A stretch of 64,000 bases of DNA from Pseudomonadota bacterium (GCA_023451735.1 JAEXYH010000037.1:109631-173630), one strand, 5' to 3'; positions 15,718 through 25,655 are shown, counted from the stretch's first letter. Made by a program: numbers and translations. The notes: generated from the sequence alone by a model not told the origin.

Positions 15718-15800
15718 ATAGATACCCTTCCAGGTAATTAGCCTCTCGTTGGGGAGAGGTGTCCCGCCAATGGGGATATATTTCCCTGCTTTCACAGTCA
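15718..15800 (-). promoter_or_regulatory. Candidate serC leader RNA
   Basis: The minus-strand leader folds into two hairpins: TCCCC-attggc-GGGA-type pairing at 15776-15762, then CCTCTC/GAGAGG (15759-15742) close to the ribosome site. A conserved RNA structure named serC is known upstream of serC in alphaproteobacteria. Position and shape agree with it, but the match was made by eye and not by a covariance model. Confidence 0.55.
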
Positions 15801-15875
15801 AGCTGCTCGTCTCGCCGGCAAGGCATATTTTGCCGTAACGACCTAAACGACGCAGTTCCGTAAGACGGCGGCCTT

Positions 15876-16478
15876 CTATTCCTGCCGGAAAGTCCCGAAG
15901 CCGATGCGACGTGCCGCCTCAAGATTGGCCGACTGGTCCGCCTCGTCGGACTCCAGTAGAAGTTCGGACGTGACCACCGGCGCACCGCAATAATCGAAAA
16001 TCCCGTGGTCGATCTGTGCCTTCATCGCAGCGAGATAGCCGTGTCGCTCGTAAGTACCCATGTCCGCACCACCAATACCGACCAGATGGATCGGCAGATG
16101 GCCGAGCTTCTTGATCACCTTCTCACCGCTGTCGTCATAGGCCCAACCATTTGCAAAAACACGGTCGATCCACCCTTTCAGCAAACCCGGCATCGCCCAC
16201 CAATAAACAGGAAAAACCAGAACGACGGCGTCGGCACGCTCGATCCGCTGCTGCTCGGAGACGACATCCTTCGCGGTGTCACCCTTATGCCGATGCGCTG
16301 CAAAGTCGGTGGAAGAAAACCGCGGATCAAACCCCTCGGCCATGAGATCGGCGATCTCGAACGTGTTGGTGAGACCGGGATGAGTTCCGGATTGAGCTAT
16401 GCCCTGCCCTACCCGGCTTGCGACTTCATGGGAGAGTGACGTCGGACCGGGATGGGACAGGACGATAAGCGCGTGCAT
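15876..16478 (-). CDS. NAD(P)H:quinone oxidoreductase-like flavoprotein
   Basis: The 200-residue protein belongs to the Flavodoxin_2 group (MdaB, KefF, YabF-like). It shows the N-terminal ALIVLSHP strand and FMN loop, VLVFPVYWWAMPGLLKGWIDRVF (about 86-108), and GGADMGTYERHGY (138-150). Such enzymes reduce quinones with two electrons using an FAD or FMN cofactor. The ATG at 16478 has AGGAGAG upstream. It is transcribed in the same direction as serC but separated by 160 bases, so it may be independent. Confidence 0.85.
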   Translation of the reverse strand: MHALIVLSHPGPTSLSHEVASRVGQGIAQSGTHPGLTNTFEIADLMAEGFDPRFSSTDFAAHRHKGDTAKDVVSEQQRIERADAVVLVFPVYWWAMPGLLKGWIDRVFANGWAYDDSGEKVIKKLGHLPIHLVGIGGADMGTYERHGYLAAMKAQIDHGIFDYCGAPVVTSELLLESDEADQSANLEAARRIGFGTFRQE

Positions 16479-16507
16479 GCAAGCTCTCCTGAGTTGATCG
16501 CAAAAAC

Positions 16508-16532
16508 AAAAAAGCCGCCCGAAGGCGGCCCT
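16508..16532 (-). terminator. Terminator of the outer membrane protein gene
   Basis: GCCGCC and GGCGGC flank a TTCG tetraloop on the minus strand and are followed by TTTTTT. It lies 20 bases after the gene at 16551. Confidence 0.85.
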
Positions 16533-16550
16533 GCTTTTTGTGATATCAAT

Positions 16551-17393
16551 TCACTTGTAGACGATCGGTTCCGGAGCCGGTTCGTAAGCGACAGGTGTGT
16601 CGCATGCATTGTTGAACATGTAACGGGCGCCAACGCGGGCCTCGTGGCTGTAGAAACCTTTGTCGCGGCCCGGGCCGCCGGAATTGGCATAACCGAACAT
16701 GTTGCCGCCATCGATATAACGGAAGCGGTAACCGACATCGGCCTTGAGGTTACAGGTCACATCGATCGTCGCACCGGCCATCAGGGCAGCCGTCGCACGC
16801 CACTTGCCTTTGCCGTCATGTTCCGACGTCGGATCGCAAGCGGTCGGGTCAGTGACCGAGCAAGAGGTGTTCCGCAGCTTGTCCCACTTCACGTATGAAG
16901 CACCGAAACCAGCACCGACATAAGGCGTGAAATAGGCATAAGTGCCGAGATCGACATAAACATTGGCCATCAGGCTGTAGGCCGAGAAGGATGAACGATC
17001 GTCCGAGACGCAATTGCCCGGGATCGTACCGCAACCGCCGGAAGTCGAGCCGCGGAAATCGCTCTTGGAAAGATAGTCGAGCGTCACGTCCGTACGAAGG
17101 TAATTATTGATCTGGTAACCGACACCGCCGCCCAGCAGAAAACTGTCATCGATATCCGTAGAACCGAAACCGACTTCGTTTGCCGAAGAACCTCCCTGGA
17201 AGAACTTGGCGCCTCGGATCTTGTTGAAGGAATAACCCACGTCGCCGCGAAGATACCAGCCGCTTGCCTCCTGCACCGTCACTTCCGGTGCATCCATGAT
17301 CGGTTCGGGCTGAGCCTGATAGAGGTCTGCCGACTGGGCAACGCCGGCCGACAGCATTGCCGCAGCAACCGTGGCTGCAAGGCGCATCTTCAT
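16551..17393 (-). CDS. Omp25/RopB-like outer membrane beta-barrel protein
   Basis: The 280-residue product has a signal peptide (MKMRLAATVAAAMLSAGVAQSA, cleaved near 21-22) and then a beta-barrel. WYLRGDVGYSF (about 45-55) starts the barrel, alternating strands follow, and the C-terminus ends in VYK. The family (Omp25/Omp31, RopB) is typical of Rhizobiales outer membranes and interacts with the envelope. It contains two Cys pairs in extracellular loops. The ATG at 17393 with GGAG eight bases upstream is preferred over the longer frame. The gene has its own strong terminator and is divergent from the GH15 gene. Confidence 0.88.
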   Translation of the reverse strand: MKMRLAATVAAAMLSAGVAQSADLYQAQPEPIMDAPEVTVQEASGWYLRGDVGYSFNKIRGAKFFQGGSSANEVGFGSTDIDDSFLLGGGVGYQINNYLRTDVTLDYLSKSDFRGSTSGGCGTIPGNCVSDDRSSFSAYSLMANVYVDLGTYAYFTPYVGAGFGASYVKWDKLRNTSCSVTDPTACDPTSEHDGKGKWRATAALMAGATIDVTCNLKADVGYRFRYIDGGNMFGYANSGGPGRDKGFYSHEARVGARYMFNNACDTPVAYEPAPEPIVYK

Positions 17394-17577
17394 ATTCGCT
17401 TCTCCAAGCTTCGTCATGCATGGCGTGCCACAAGCACGACCACCCGATTTGCCATGGAGAATGAATGATAAAGGTTAAGCCGCACTTAACCATAGCTGTT
17501 TACCGTTCTGCTCCGTTGCGGAACAGACGCGTTACTTGGATCTTCACGTAAAGTTCAGCATCACAGTGATGGAGCAG

Positions 17578-19458
17578 ATGTCCCTGTCCCACGTTGACTG
17601 GTTCAACGTGAAAGGACCGGTCTTGAAGCATCTTAAAGACGATGCGGGAAAATCGATCGTCAACAGCGTCGATGTCCCCCGCCCTATCGCCGAGCACGGC
17701 GCCATCGGAAACATGCGCACGATGGCGCTCGTGGCCAAGGATTGCAGCATCGATTACCTCTGCTGGCCAAACCTGGACAGCCCGAGCGTCTTCGCCGCCC
17801 TGCTCGATCCGGAAAAGGGCGGCGCATTCGAACTGATGCCGCAGATAGAGGGCGCCCGGCGCCTTCAGATGTATATCCCCGAAAGCAATGTTTTACTGAC
17901 TCGCTGGCTTGGGACGAGCAACAGCGCCGAGATCACCGACTTCATGCCGCTGCCGAAAAGCCCGGACGAGCCATCTTCGCTGATACGCCGCGTGACCGTC
18001 ACGCGCGGAAAGGTGACCTTCAAGCTCAAATGCTGGCCGCGCTTCGACTACGCCCGCAACACACCCAAGATGAAGACTGGAAAGGGCCATGTCTTCTTCC
18101 ATTGCGACGACTTCACGCTTCGCCTGTCCGGCGCGGTGGATTTCCATACGCAGCACGGTGCAGCGATTGCGGAATTCACCTTGAAGGGCGGAGAGACCAT
18201 CGACTTCACCCTGGATGGGGACGAAACGCGCCATGCGCCAGACACTGAAAAGATCGATGACATCCTGCGCCAGACGAACGAATATTGGCAGGGCTGGGCG
18301 AAGAAATCGACCTATCGCGGCCGGTGGCGGTCGTCTGTCACCCGCTCGGCCCTTGCTTTGAAGATGTTGACTTCCGCCGAATATGGCTCGATCGCCGCAG
18401 CCGGCACTTTCGGCCTGCCGGAAGCGCCGGGCGGTCCGCGTAATTGGGACTACCGCGCCACCTGGATCCGCGACGCCTCCTTCTCCATCTATGCGCTGAT
18501 GCGGCTCGGCTATCTCGATGAAGCAAACGCCTTCGGCCGCTGGATCAGCGAACGGACCGACCGCTCCGATGGCAATGTCCAGATCATGTACAATCTCGAC
18601 GGCTCAAGGGTCGCGCGTGAACTGCCGCTTGATCATCTTTGCGGTTATGGCGGCGCCCGCCCCGTCAGGGTCGGTAATGATGCGGCCGGTCAGATCCAGC
18701 TCGATATCTACGGCGAGTTGCTCGATTCCATCTATATCAGCAACAAATATGGCGGCTCGATCTCGCATGAGAACTGGCTGAGCGTCCGCAATGTCGTCGA
18801 TCACGTCTGTGAGGTTTGGAAGGAACCGGATGCCGGAATATGGGAGGCGCGGAGCGAACCGCAGGAACACCTGCATTCCCGTCTCATGTGCTGGGTCGCC
18901 GTCGATCGCGCCCTTCGGCTGGCACAAAAACGATCACTGGCCGCCCCTTTTGGTCGGTGGGTAGAGGCCCGCAACGCGATAACCGAGGACATCTGGGCGA
19001 ATTTCTGGAACGAAAAGCACGGTCATTTCGTCCATGCCCGAGGCGGCACGCAACTCGATGCCTCGATGTTGATGATGCCGCTCGTCCGTTTCATCAGCGC
19101 CACCGACCCGAAATGGCTGGCGACGCTCGACGCAATATCAAGGGAACTCGCCGACGACAGCCTCGTCATGCGCTATAAATGGCAGGATGGTCTCGACGGC
19201 AGGGAAGGTTTTTTCGGCGCCTGTTCCTTCTGGTTCGTCGAATGCCTCGCCCGCGCCGGCCGGCTGCAGGAAGCGGAGATCAACATGGAAAAACTGCTGC
19301 TGTTCGGCAATCACCTGCAGCTCTACGCCGAAGAGTTCGATCCGCGCGGCGAGTTCCTCGGGAATTTTCCTCAGGCGCTCACTCACCTCGCCCTGATCAG
19401 CGCCGCCTTCTATCTCGACGGCGCTCTGGACGGCAAATTCAGGGAATGGCGGCCTTAG
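17578..19458 (+). CDS. Glycoside hydrolase family 15 protein (glucoamylase-like)
   Basis: The 626-residue enzyme belongs to GH15, inverting enzymes acting on alpha-glucans or trehalose. The N-terminal beta-domain has the conserved start (IGNMRTMALVAKDCSIDYLCWPNLDSPSVFA). The (alpha/alpha)6 barrel shows NWDYRATWIRDASFS (near 285) and the C-terminal EEFDPRGEFLGNFPQALTHL with the catalytic-base Glu. There is no signal peptide, so it is cytoplasmic. Substrate cannot be decided from sequence. The ATG at 17578 is chosen; a start at 17569 or the upstream TTG is possible. Confidence 0.85.
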   Translation: MSLSHVDWFNVKGPVLKHLKDDAGKSIVNSVDVPRPIAEHGAIGNMRTMALVAKDCSIDYLCWPNLDSPSVFAALLDPEKGGAFELMPQIEGARRLQMYIPESNVLLTRWLGTSNSAEITDFMPLPKSPDEPSSLIRRVTVTRGKVTFKLKCWPRFDYARNTPKMKTGKGHVFFHCDDFTLRLSGAVDFHTQHGAAIAEFTLKGGETIDFTLDGDETRHAPDTEKIDDILRQTNEYWQGWAKKSTYRGRWRSSVTRSALALKMLTSAEYGSIAAAGTFGLPEAPGGPRNWDYRATWIRDASFSIYALMRLGYLDEANAFGRWISERTDRSDGNVQIMYNLDGSRVARELPLDHLCGYGGARPVRVGNDAAGQIQLDIYGELLDSIYISNKYGGSISHENWLSVRNVVDHVCEVWKEPDAGIWEARSEPQEHLHSRLMCWVAVDRALRLAQKRSLAAPFGRWVEARNAITEDIWANFWNEKHGHFVHARGGTQLDASMLMMPLVRFISATDPKWLATLDAISRELADDSLVMRYKWQDGLDGREGFFGACSFWFVECLARAGRLQEAEINMEKLLLFGNHLQLYAEEFDPRGEFLGNFPQALTHLALISAAFYLDGALDGKFREWRP

Positions 19459-19472
19459 CCGCTCCCTGAATC

Positions 19473-20828
19473 TCAGGCGGCTTCCGACCGCACGTTGCCG
19501 ATCACGTCGACGAGACCATTGACGATCTTTTCGACCTGGTCGCGATCGTCGCCTTCCGCCATGACCCGGATCAGCGGCTCGGTGCCGGACGGGCGAATGA
19601 CGAGACGACCCTTGGAGCCGAGTTCTGCTTCCGCATCGGCAATTGCCTGGCGGACGATGCTGTCCTCAAGCGGCTTGCCGCCGGAGAAGCGGACATTCTT
19701 GAGAAGCTGCGGCACCGGCTCGAACCGACGGCAGACTTCGCTGACCGGCCGTCCGAGCTTTTTCACGCAGGCGAGAATCTGCAGTGCAGCCACGAGGCCG
19801 TCGCCGGTCGTGCCGAAATCCGACAGCACGATATGCCCGGACTGCTCGCCACCGACATTAAAATCGTGGTTGCGCATATGTTCGACGACATAACGGTCAC
19901 CGACCTTGGTGCGCGCAAGCGTCAGTCCTTTGTCATCCAGAAAGCGCTCAAGGCCGAGATTGGACATGATGGTCGCAACGATACCGCCGCCCGTCAGACG
20001 CTCATCCTGCGCCCAGCTTTCCCCGATCACGGCCATAAGCTGATCGCCGTCGATGATCTCGCCATTCTCGTCGACGATGATCACCCGGTCCGCATCGCCA
20101 TCAAGTGCAATGCCGATATCGGCCCGGACTTCATGCACCTTCTTCTGCAGACTTTCCGGGGCTGTCGATCCGCAGCCGAGATTGATGTTCGTACCGTTCG
20201 GCTCATTGCCGATCGTCACGACTTCCGCACCGAGTTCCCACAGTGCCAGCGGCGCGACCTTGTAGGCGGCGCCATTGGCACAGTCGATAGCAACCCTCAG
20301 GCCATGCAGCGTGACATCACGCGGCAGAGTGCGCTTGGCCTGCTCGATATAGCGGTAAATGTCGCCTTCGACGCGCTTCGCCCGGCCGATATCGGCGGAT
20401 TTGGCAAGCTGCGCATGCAGATCGCTGTCAAGCAGGTCCTCGATCCGCATCTCCAGTTCGTCGGAGAGTTTGTAACCGTCGGGGCCGAACAACTTGATGC
20501 CGTTGTCTTCGAACGGATTGTGGGAGGCGGAAATCATCACGCCGACATCCGCGCGCAGCGAACGCGTCAGCATGGCGACGGCCGGTGTCGGGATCGGGCC
20601 GAGCAGAAAGACATCGAGACCGGCAGCGGTAAAACCGGCCACCAGCGCATTTTCCAGCATGTAGCCCGACAGGCGTGTGTCCTTGCCGATCACGACACGG
20701 TGGCGGTGGCTGCCGTTTCTGAAGATCGTACCGACCGCAATGCCGACTCGCATCGCAAGGTCAGGCGTCATCGGAAAGACATTCGAATGTCCGCGGATAC
20801 CATCGGTACCGAAATAGCGGCGTGCCAT
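19473..20828 (-). CDS. glmM: Phosphoglucosamine mutase
   Basis: GlmM interconverts glucosamine-6-phosphate and glucosamine-1-phosphate for peptidoglycan and lipopolysaccharide precursor synthesis. The 451-residue protein begins MARRYFGTDGIRG, has the phosphorylated serine in ASHNP (Ser102), the Mg2+ loop DGDADR (242-247) and the C-terminal phosphate-binding RPSGTEPLIRVM. The ATG at 20828 follows GAAGGAG. It is downstream of ftsH on the same strand, an order common in Rhizobiales. Its 3' end faces the GH15 gene. Confidence 0.96.
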   Translation of the reverse strand: MARRYFGTDGIRGHSNVFPMTPDLAMRVGIAVGTIFRNGSHRHRVVIGKDTRLSGYMLENALVAGFTAAGLDVFLLGPIPTPAVAMLTRSLRADVGVMISASHNPFEDNGIKLFGPDGYKLSDELEMRIEDLLDSDLHAQLAKSADIGRAKRVEGDIYRYIEQAKRTLPRDVTLHGLRVAIDCANGAAYKVAPLALWELGAEVVTIGNEPNGTNINLGCGSTAPESLQKKVHEVRADIGIALDGDADRVIIVDENGEIIDGDQLMAVIGESWAQDERLTGGGIVATIMSNLGLERFLDDKGLTLARTKVGDRYVVEHMRNHDFNVGGEQSGHIVLSDFGTTGDGLVAALQILACVKKLGRPVSEVCRRFEPVPQLLKNVRFSGGKPLEDSIVRQAIADAEAELGSKGRLVIRPSGTEPLIRVMAEGDDRDQVEKIVNGLVDVIGNVRSEAA

Positions 20829-21009
20829 GTAATCTCCTTCGTCATCGCGCGATCCGCGCGCGGCGGGCAGGATCAACCGATCGCCCGCTGCCGCATCTTG
20901 CTGGATCGGCATTCATCCGGCTCTTGCCACAGTCACGCGGCGCAAGCACGTCAATTAGCGTCAAAGCCGATCATATCCCGTGAGCGGATAAGTCATCGTT
21001 AACATAAAA

Positions 21010-21037
21010 GACCGCCGCAGACGGGTCCACGGCGGTC
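21010..21037 (-). terminator. Terminator after ftsH
   Basis: GACCGCCG (21010-21017) pairs with CGGCGGTC (21030-21037) around a 12-base loop, followed on the minus strand by a T-containing AT-rich run. It separates ftsH from glmM and may allow partial read-through. Confidence 0.6.
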
Positions 21038-21059
21038 CTGTTAATTAATGTGAATTGTC

Positions 21060-22994
21060 TCAGTGCGGCTGCGGCTCAAGACCGGCCTCAGGCTCGCCAC
21101 CCTTCGGCTCATCCTTCTTGGCACCGGTCGACGGTACGGCCGAACCACGGCTCGGGGTCGAATCGTCACCGAGATCGCGTGCAGGCTTCTCGCCGCGCAG
21201 CAATGCCTTGATCTCCTCACCCGTCAGCGTCTCGTATTCGAGAAGCCCTTCGGCAATCGCCACGAAACCATCGTGGTGGTCGGTAAGGATCTGGCGGGCT
21301 TCCTGATAGGCTTCGTCAATCAGGCGGCGTACTTCAACGTCGATCTTCTGCGCTGTCGCTTCCGAAACATTTTTCGACTGCGATACGGAATGGCCGAGGA
21401 AGACTTCCTGCTGGTTTTCACCGTAGGCGACCTGACCGAGCACGTCGGAGAAGCCCCATTGGGTAACCATGGCGCGAGCAAGTTTGGTGGCCTGCTCGAT
21501 ATCCGAGGAAGCACCCGAGGTGATATTTTCCTTGCCGAAGGTGATTTCTTCGGCAACGCGACCGCCCATCATGATGGTCAGGCGCGACACCATCCACTTG
21601 TAGCTCATGGAGTAGCGGTCGCCTTCCGGCAACTGCATGACCATGCCGAGCGCACGGCCGCGCGGAATGATCGTCGCCTTGTGCAGCGGATCGGCAACCG
21701 CGACCTTGAGAGCCGTGATGGCATGGCCGGCTTCGTGATAGGCAGTGAGCTTCTTTTCGGCCTCGGTCATGGCGGAGGAGCGGCGTTCCGCACCCATCAT
21801 GATCTTGTCCTTGGCGTCTTCGAATTCCGCCATGGTGACAAGGCGCTTGTTACGGCGCGCAGCCATCAGGGCGGCTTCGTTGACGAGGTTCATCAGGTCG
21901 GCACCGGAGAAGCCGGGCGTACCACGAGCCAGAACCTTCAGGTCCACGTTCGGTGCCAGCGGAACGTTGCGGGCATGCACCTTGAGGATACGTTCGCGAC
22001 CGACGATATCCGGGTTCGGCACCACGACCTGACGGTCGAAACGGCCCGGACGCAGAAGCGCAGGGTCGAGAACGTCGGGACGGTTGGTAGCAGCGATCAG
22101 GATGATGCCTTCGTTCGCTTCAAAGCCGTCCATCTCTACCAGCAGCTGGTTGAGCGTCTGTTCGCGTTCGTCGTTACCGCCGCCGAGACCGGCGCCACGA
22201 TGACGGCCGACGGCGTCGATTTCGTCGATGAAGATAATGCAGGGCGCATTCTTCTTGGCCTGTTCGAACATGTCGCGGACGCGGCTTGCACCGACACCGA
22301 CAAACATTTCAACGAAGTCTGAACCGGAAATCGTGAAGAACGGCACATTGGCTTCACCGGCCACGGAGCGGGCAAGCAGCGTCTTACCGGTACCCGGAGG
22401 GCCGACAAGCAGCACGCCGCGCGGAATACGGCCGCCGAGACGCTGGAACTTCTGCGGGTCACGCAGGAATTCGACGATTTCTTCAAGATCCTGCTTGGCT
22501 TCGTCCACGCCGGCAACGTCTTCAAACGTCACCCGGCCATGCGCTTCGGTCAGCAGCTTGGCCTTTGACTTGCCAAATCCCATCGCGCCGCGCGATCCGC
22601 CTTGCATCTGGCGCATGAAGAACAGCCAGACGCCAAGGATCAGCAGCATCGGCAGTAGCGTACCGAGATAGCTCAGGAAGCCGGACGAACCGTCCGTTTC
22701 CGGGCGAGCAACAATAGTAACGTTCTTTGCCTGCAGGCGCGACATCAGCGAGTCGTCGATCACCGGCGAGTAGGTCTGGAAACTCTGACCGTTCTCGGCA
22801 TAGGTTCCCATGACACGGTTGCCCGTCACCACGACGTCGCGCACGTTGCCCGCATCCACGTCACTCAGGAATTTTGAATACGGAACTTCCCGTGAACTGG
22901 TCTGCGACGGCGCCGTCTGGAACATGCTGAACAGAGCGATCAGCAACAGGGCTATGATAGCCCAGAGGGCAAAATTACGAAAGTTTGGGTTCAT
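21060..22994 (-). CDS. ftsH: ATP-dependent zinc metalloprotease FtsH
   Basis: FtsH is a membrane-anchored hexameric AAA+ protease for quality control of membrane proteins and for regulated degradation of cytoplasmic proteins. The 644-residue product has two membrane segments (8-26 and 107-127) around a periplasmic domain. Walker A is GPPGTGKT (198-205), Walker B IIFIDEID (253-260), and the zinc-binding motif HEAGH is at 420-424. The acidic, Pro-rich tail is variable in the family. The ATG at 22994 with GGGGAG is preferred to the longer frame. It follows tilS by about 100 bases. Confidence 0.97.
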   Translation of the reverse strand: MNPNFRNFALWAIIALLLIALFSMFQTAPSQTSSREVPYSKFLSDVDAGNVRDVVVTGNRVMGTYAENGQSFQTYSPVIDDSLMSRLQAKNVTIVARPETDGSSGFLSYLGTLLPMLLILGVWLFFMRQMQGGSRGAMGFGKSKAKLLTEAHGRVTFEDVAGVDEAKQDLEEIVEFLRDPQKFQRLGGRIPRGVLLVGPPGTGKTLLARSVAGEANVPFFTISGSDFVEMFVGVGASRVRDMFEQAKKNAPCIIFIDEIDAVGRHRGAGLGGGNDEREQTLNQLLVEMDGFEANEGIILIAATNRPDVLDPALLRPGRFDRQVVVPNPDIVGRERILKVHARNVPLAPNVDLKVLARGTPGFSGADLMNLVNEAALMAARRNKRLVTMAEFEDAKDKIMMGAERRSSAMTEAEKKLTAYHEAGHAITALKVAVADPLHKATIIPRGRALGMVMQLPEGDRYSMSYKWMVSRLTIMMGGRVAEEITFGKENITSGASSDIEQATKLARAMVTQWGFSDVLGQVAYGENQQEVFLGHSVSQSKNVSEATAQKIDVEVRRLIDEAYQEARQILTDHHDGFVAIAEGLLEYETLTGEEIKALLRGEKPARDLGDDSTPSRGSAVPSTGAKKDEPKGGEPEAGLEPQPH

Positions 22995-23096
22995 CGAACT
23001 CCCCGGACTGCCTTGGCAGTCGCTGAAGCGGCTGCCTTTCTTGCCCATAACATAAGGTTGCGTCACGCCCTTGCCAAGGCAAGGCAGCCTCGCCGT

Positions 23097-24434
23097 TTAG
23101 CTTTTCCGCTCGAAAACCTTAATTGGAGCGGATGGAAACGCCTTGCATCCGAGCAAAAGCCCGAGTTCAAGAGCTAGGCTAACCTCAAACTGCGGCAGAA
23201 AGCAGTCGAATGGCGCGAGCAATGGCTCGACGATCACACTCGCTTTATCGCTCTTCACCTCGACATAAGGCATCACGCCCATCGCCCGTTGCGCGATTGC
23301 GACCGGCACATCCGCAAACAACCCGGAAGCAAGCTCACGGTCCGGTGGCGTCGGGATGATCGTGACATCGGCTCCGGTTTCATTCGCCAGCCGGTAACGC
23401 CCGTCCCATAGCATGGACTTGCCTTTACCGACATGAACTACCGGCAGATCGCGAGCCTCACGATGCATGAAAAGTCCTTGGCGCCTGAGATCGAAAATCA
23501 CTCGGCCTGCCGTCGTTCTGCCCATGCGCTGACCGTCGAGCATGGCCATGACGCGCGTCATCGTCGTGGCGGCCGGCAGGTACTGGCGCCCGCCGAGCAC
23601 CGCTGCCAGCGTTGCCAGAAGATGGCGAAGCGTATCGCGATCCTCGTTGAGGACCTCAGGTGAAAGCTCCGCGAGGACACCATGATGCACCTTCAGGTAT
23701 CGGCGCGCGATCTCCGCTGCATCTTCAGAAAGCCGCACCCGACGCAGGGCCGCAGATTGCAGATCGGCAAGCGATGCCTCTCCCGCCTCTTTCAGGTCAA
23801 TCCTGACCCGCACCCGCTCATAATGACGATCGGCATTGCTCGGATCATCGATCCATGCCCTGCCGCGCTCACGCAGGAACTCCCGGATCGCCTCGCGGCG
23901 GGTGGCAAGAAATGGACGCAGCAGCCAGCAGCGGCGATCAAGCAGCACAGCCTCCGCCATGCCTGCCAGGCCGAGATTGGCCTCCGCATCGCTGCGCGCA
24001 GCCCGCATTGCTATCGTTTCGATCTGGTCGTCGAGTGTGTGGCCGGTGACAATGACATCCGCGTGCAGCGAGTCGGCAGACTGCATCAGCAGCCGATAGC
24101 GCGCCTCTCGCGAGGCGGCGGAAATACCTGATTTGGGCTTTTCACCGGACCAACTGAGGGTCTCATGAGCAACCGACAGCTCTTTGCATAAGCGCGCGAC
24201 CAACCGGGCCTCGCCAGCAGCCTCTGCTCTCAATTCGTGATCGACTGTCGCCGCAACAAGTTCATGTCCAGCCCCCTCGCCCGCGGCAATCCCCTCATGA
24301 AGGCAAAGAAGAAGACCGATCGAATCACTGCCGCCTGAAACTCCCACGAGGATCCGGGTTGGCCTTGTCAGGCGTGCGAGAAACGATTGCACGGCCTCCT
24401 GCGGGGACAACGACCGGTCCTGGGGTTGGGTCAC
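23097..24434 (-). CDS. tilS: tRNA(Ile)-lysidine synthase TilS
   Basis: TilS converts C34 of tRNA-Ile(CAT) to lysidine so that it decodes AUA. The ATP pyrophosphatase loop SGGSDS is at 33-38, with the following YRLLMQ and HTLDDQIET segments that form the core, and a C-terminal domain of about 200 residues. The length of 445 residues fits. The GTG at 24434 is the start; it is 12 bases after the cpoB stop. The tol-pal-cpoB-tilS-ftsH order is usual in rhizobia. Confidence 0.95.
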   Translation of the reverse strand: MTQPQDRSLSPQEAVQSFLARLTRPTRILVGVSGGSDSIGLLLCLHEGIAAGEGAGHELVAATVDHELRAEAAGEARLVARLCKELSVAHETLSWSGEKPKSGISAASREARYRLLMQSADSLHADVIVTGHTLDDQIETIAMRAARSDAEANLGLAGMAEAVLLDRRCWLLRPFLATRREAIREFLRERGRAWIDDPSNADRHYERVRVRIDLKEAGEASLADLQSAALRRVRLSEDAAEIARRYLKVHHGVLAELSPEVLNEDRDTLRHLLATLAAVLGGRQYLPAATTMTRVMAMLDGQRMGRTTAGRVIFDLRRQGLFMHREARDLPVVHVGKGKSMLWDGRYRLANETGADVTIIPTPPDRELASGLFADVPVAIAQRAMGVMPYVEVKSDKASVIVEPLLAPFDCFLPQFEVSLALELGLLLGCKAFPSAPIKVFERKS

Positions 24435-24446
24435 GGCTCGGCTCGC

Positions 24447-25457
24447 TCAGCAGCCGAGGCGTTTCTGCTCGCTGCTGACCTTCGACAGCACGGCCTTGGC
24501 AGCGCTCGGATAACGGCGCGGCACTTCCTTCAGCGTGGCGCAGGCGGTCTCGTTGTTGTCGAGCGCGGCGAGCGACATGCCGAGCTTCAGCAGCATTTCC
24601 GGAGCCTTGGGGGACTTGCCATAGGTCTGGTGCGCATTGAGAAAGGTTTTTGCAGCCTCGTTATATTTGGCCTGCGAATACTGTGCTTCCCCGAGCCAGA
24701 AGTTGGCGTCAGCAAGACGACTGCTCTTCGGGTAAGACGAGATGTAGGTGGAGAACTCGGTCTCCGCCAGCTGATAGTCACCTGTCAGCACGTGATCGTA
24801 GGCAATCTTGTAGGCATCGCTTTCGCTGCCGAGCGAAGCAGTCTGCTGCGGATCTCGTCCGGCGCGGGGAGATCCGGTGTCGACGCCGGGTAGCGCGGAC
24901 GAATTGCGGGCGCTGTCATTCCGGCTGGCGCCGATCGGGTTGCCGTTCTGATCGAATTCCATCGAGCCGAGCGTGGTCGGGGCCGGTGCGGAATTGCCCT
25001 GCTGGCCGCTGCCTGCGCCATTGTCGGATGGCGTCTCGATGATACGGGAAATATCGTCGCCGCCGGACGACGGCGGTTGAGAGGAGGAGGAAGGGCGGCT
25101 GGACGCCACGGCCGGTTGCCCGGTCGTGTCGCCCAAATCGCTTCTCTTCTTCTTTTCCAGCTCCTGGAAGCGGAATTCGTTATCTTCCTGCGTCTTGCGC
25201 AGCTGTTCCTGCATCTGCAGCAACTGATAGCTCATTTCCTCGATCCGGCCGTTGAGCTGCCGGATCTCCTCCTGGAGCTGCTGGTTACGAACGGCGTCAT
25301 TGTTCTGCGCCAGAATGACCGGCCGTTCTTCGGCCCGCTTCTGTTGCTGAACGTTTTGCTCGCCCTGGAAGAGTTTCGGCAATGAAAGTTGGAAGGCGCC
25401 AGCCGGGCCTGCCATTGCCGCCAGCCCCAGCATCGCTGCCAAGACAATTTTCTTCAT
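24447..25457 (-). CDS. cpoB: Tol-Pal system protein CpoB (YbgF)
   Basis: CpoB is a periplasmic protein that couples the Tol-Pal machine to peptidoglycan synthesis during division. The 336-residue product has a signal peptide (KIVLAAMLGLAAMAGPAGA, cleaved near 21). A coiled coil follows (about 50-105; NQQLQEEIRQLNGRIEEM), then a low-complexity Ser/Gly-rich linker (110-205), and a C-terminal TPR domain (about 210-336; ADANFWLGEAQYSQAKYNEA). It is separated from pal by a terminator and a 200-base gap, so it may have its own promoter. Confidence 0.93.
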   Translation of the reverse strand: MKKIVLAAMLGLAAMAGPAGAFQLSLPKLFQGEQNVQQQKRAEERPVILAQNNDAVRNQQLQEEIRQLNGRIEEMSYQLLQMQEQLRKTQEDNEFRFQELEKKKRSDLGDTTGQPAVASSRPSSSSQPPSSGGDDISRIIETPSDNGAGSGQQGNSAPAPTTLGSMEFDQNGNPIGASRNDSARNSSALPGVDTGSPRAGRDPQQTASLGSESDAYKIAYDHVLTGDYQLAETEFSTYISSYPKSSRLADANFWLGEAQYSQAKYNEAAKTFLNAHQTYGKSPKAPEMLLKLGMSLAALDNNETACATLKEVPRRYPSAAKAVLSKVSSEQKRLGC

Positions 25458-25583
25458 GTCGTTCGTCCTGCTCTCTGATTTGCGCCGGATTGGCGCAAGA
25501 CGCGATTTTTATTACCTGCCGCCAAAAAGCAACCAAGCCGTCATTCAAAATCTAGGGAAACGGGGCCAAACTAAGGAAAAACA

Positions 25584-25612
25584 AAAAAGGTGGCCCAAAG
25601 ACCACCTTTTCT
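25584..25612 (-). terminator. Terminator after pal
   Basis: On the minus strand AAAAGGTGG pairs with CCACCTTTT around a seven-base loop, followed by a T-rich run. It closes the tolQRAB-pal transcript ahead of cpoB. Confidence 0.8.
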
Positions 25613-25655
25613 GAACGAATTGTCATCTTCGCGTGAGCCGGAGCCCATGGCGAGA

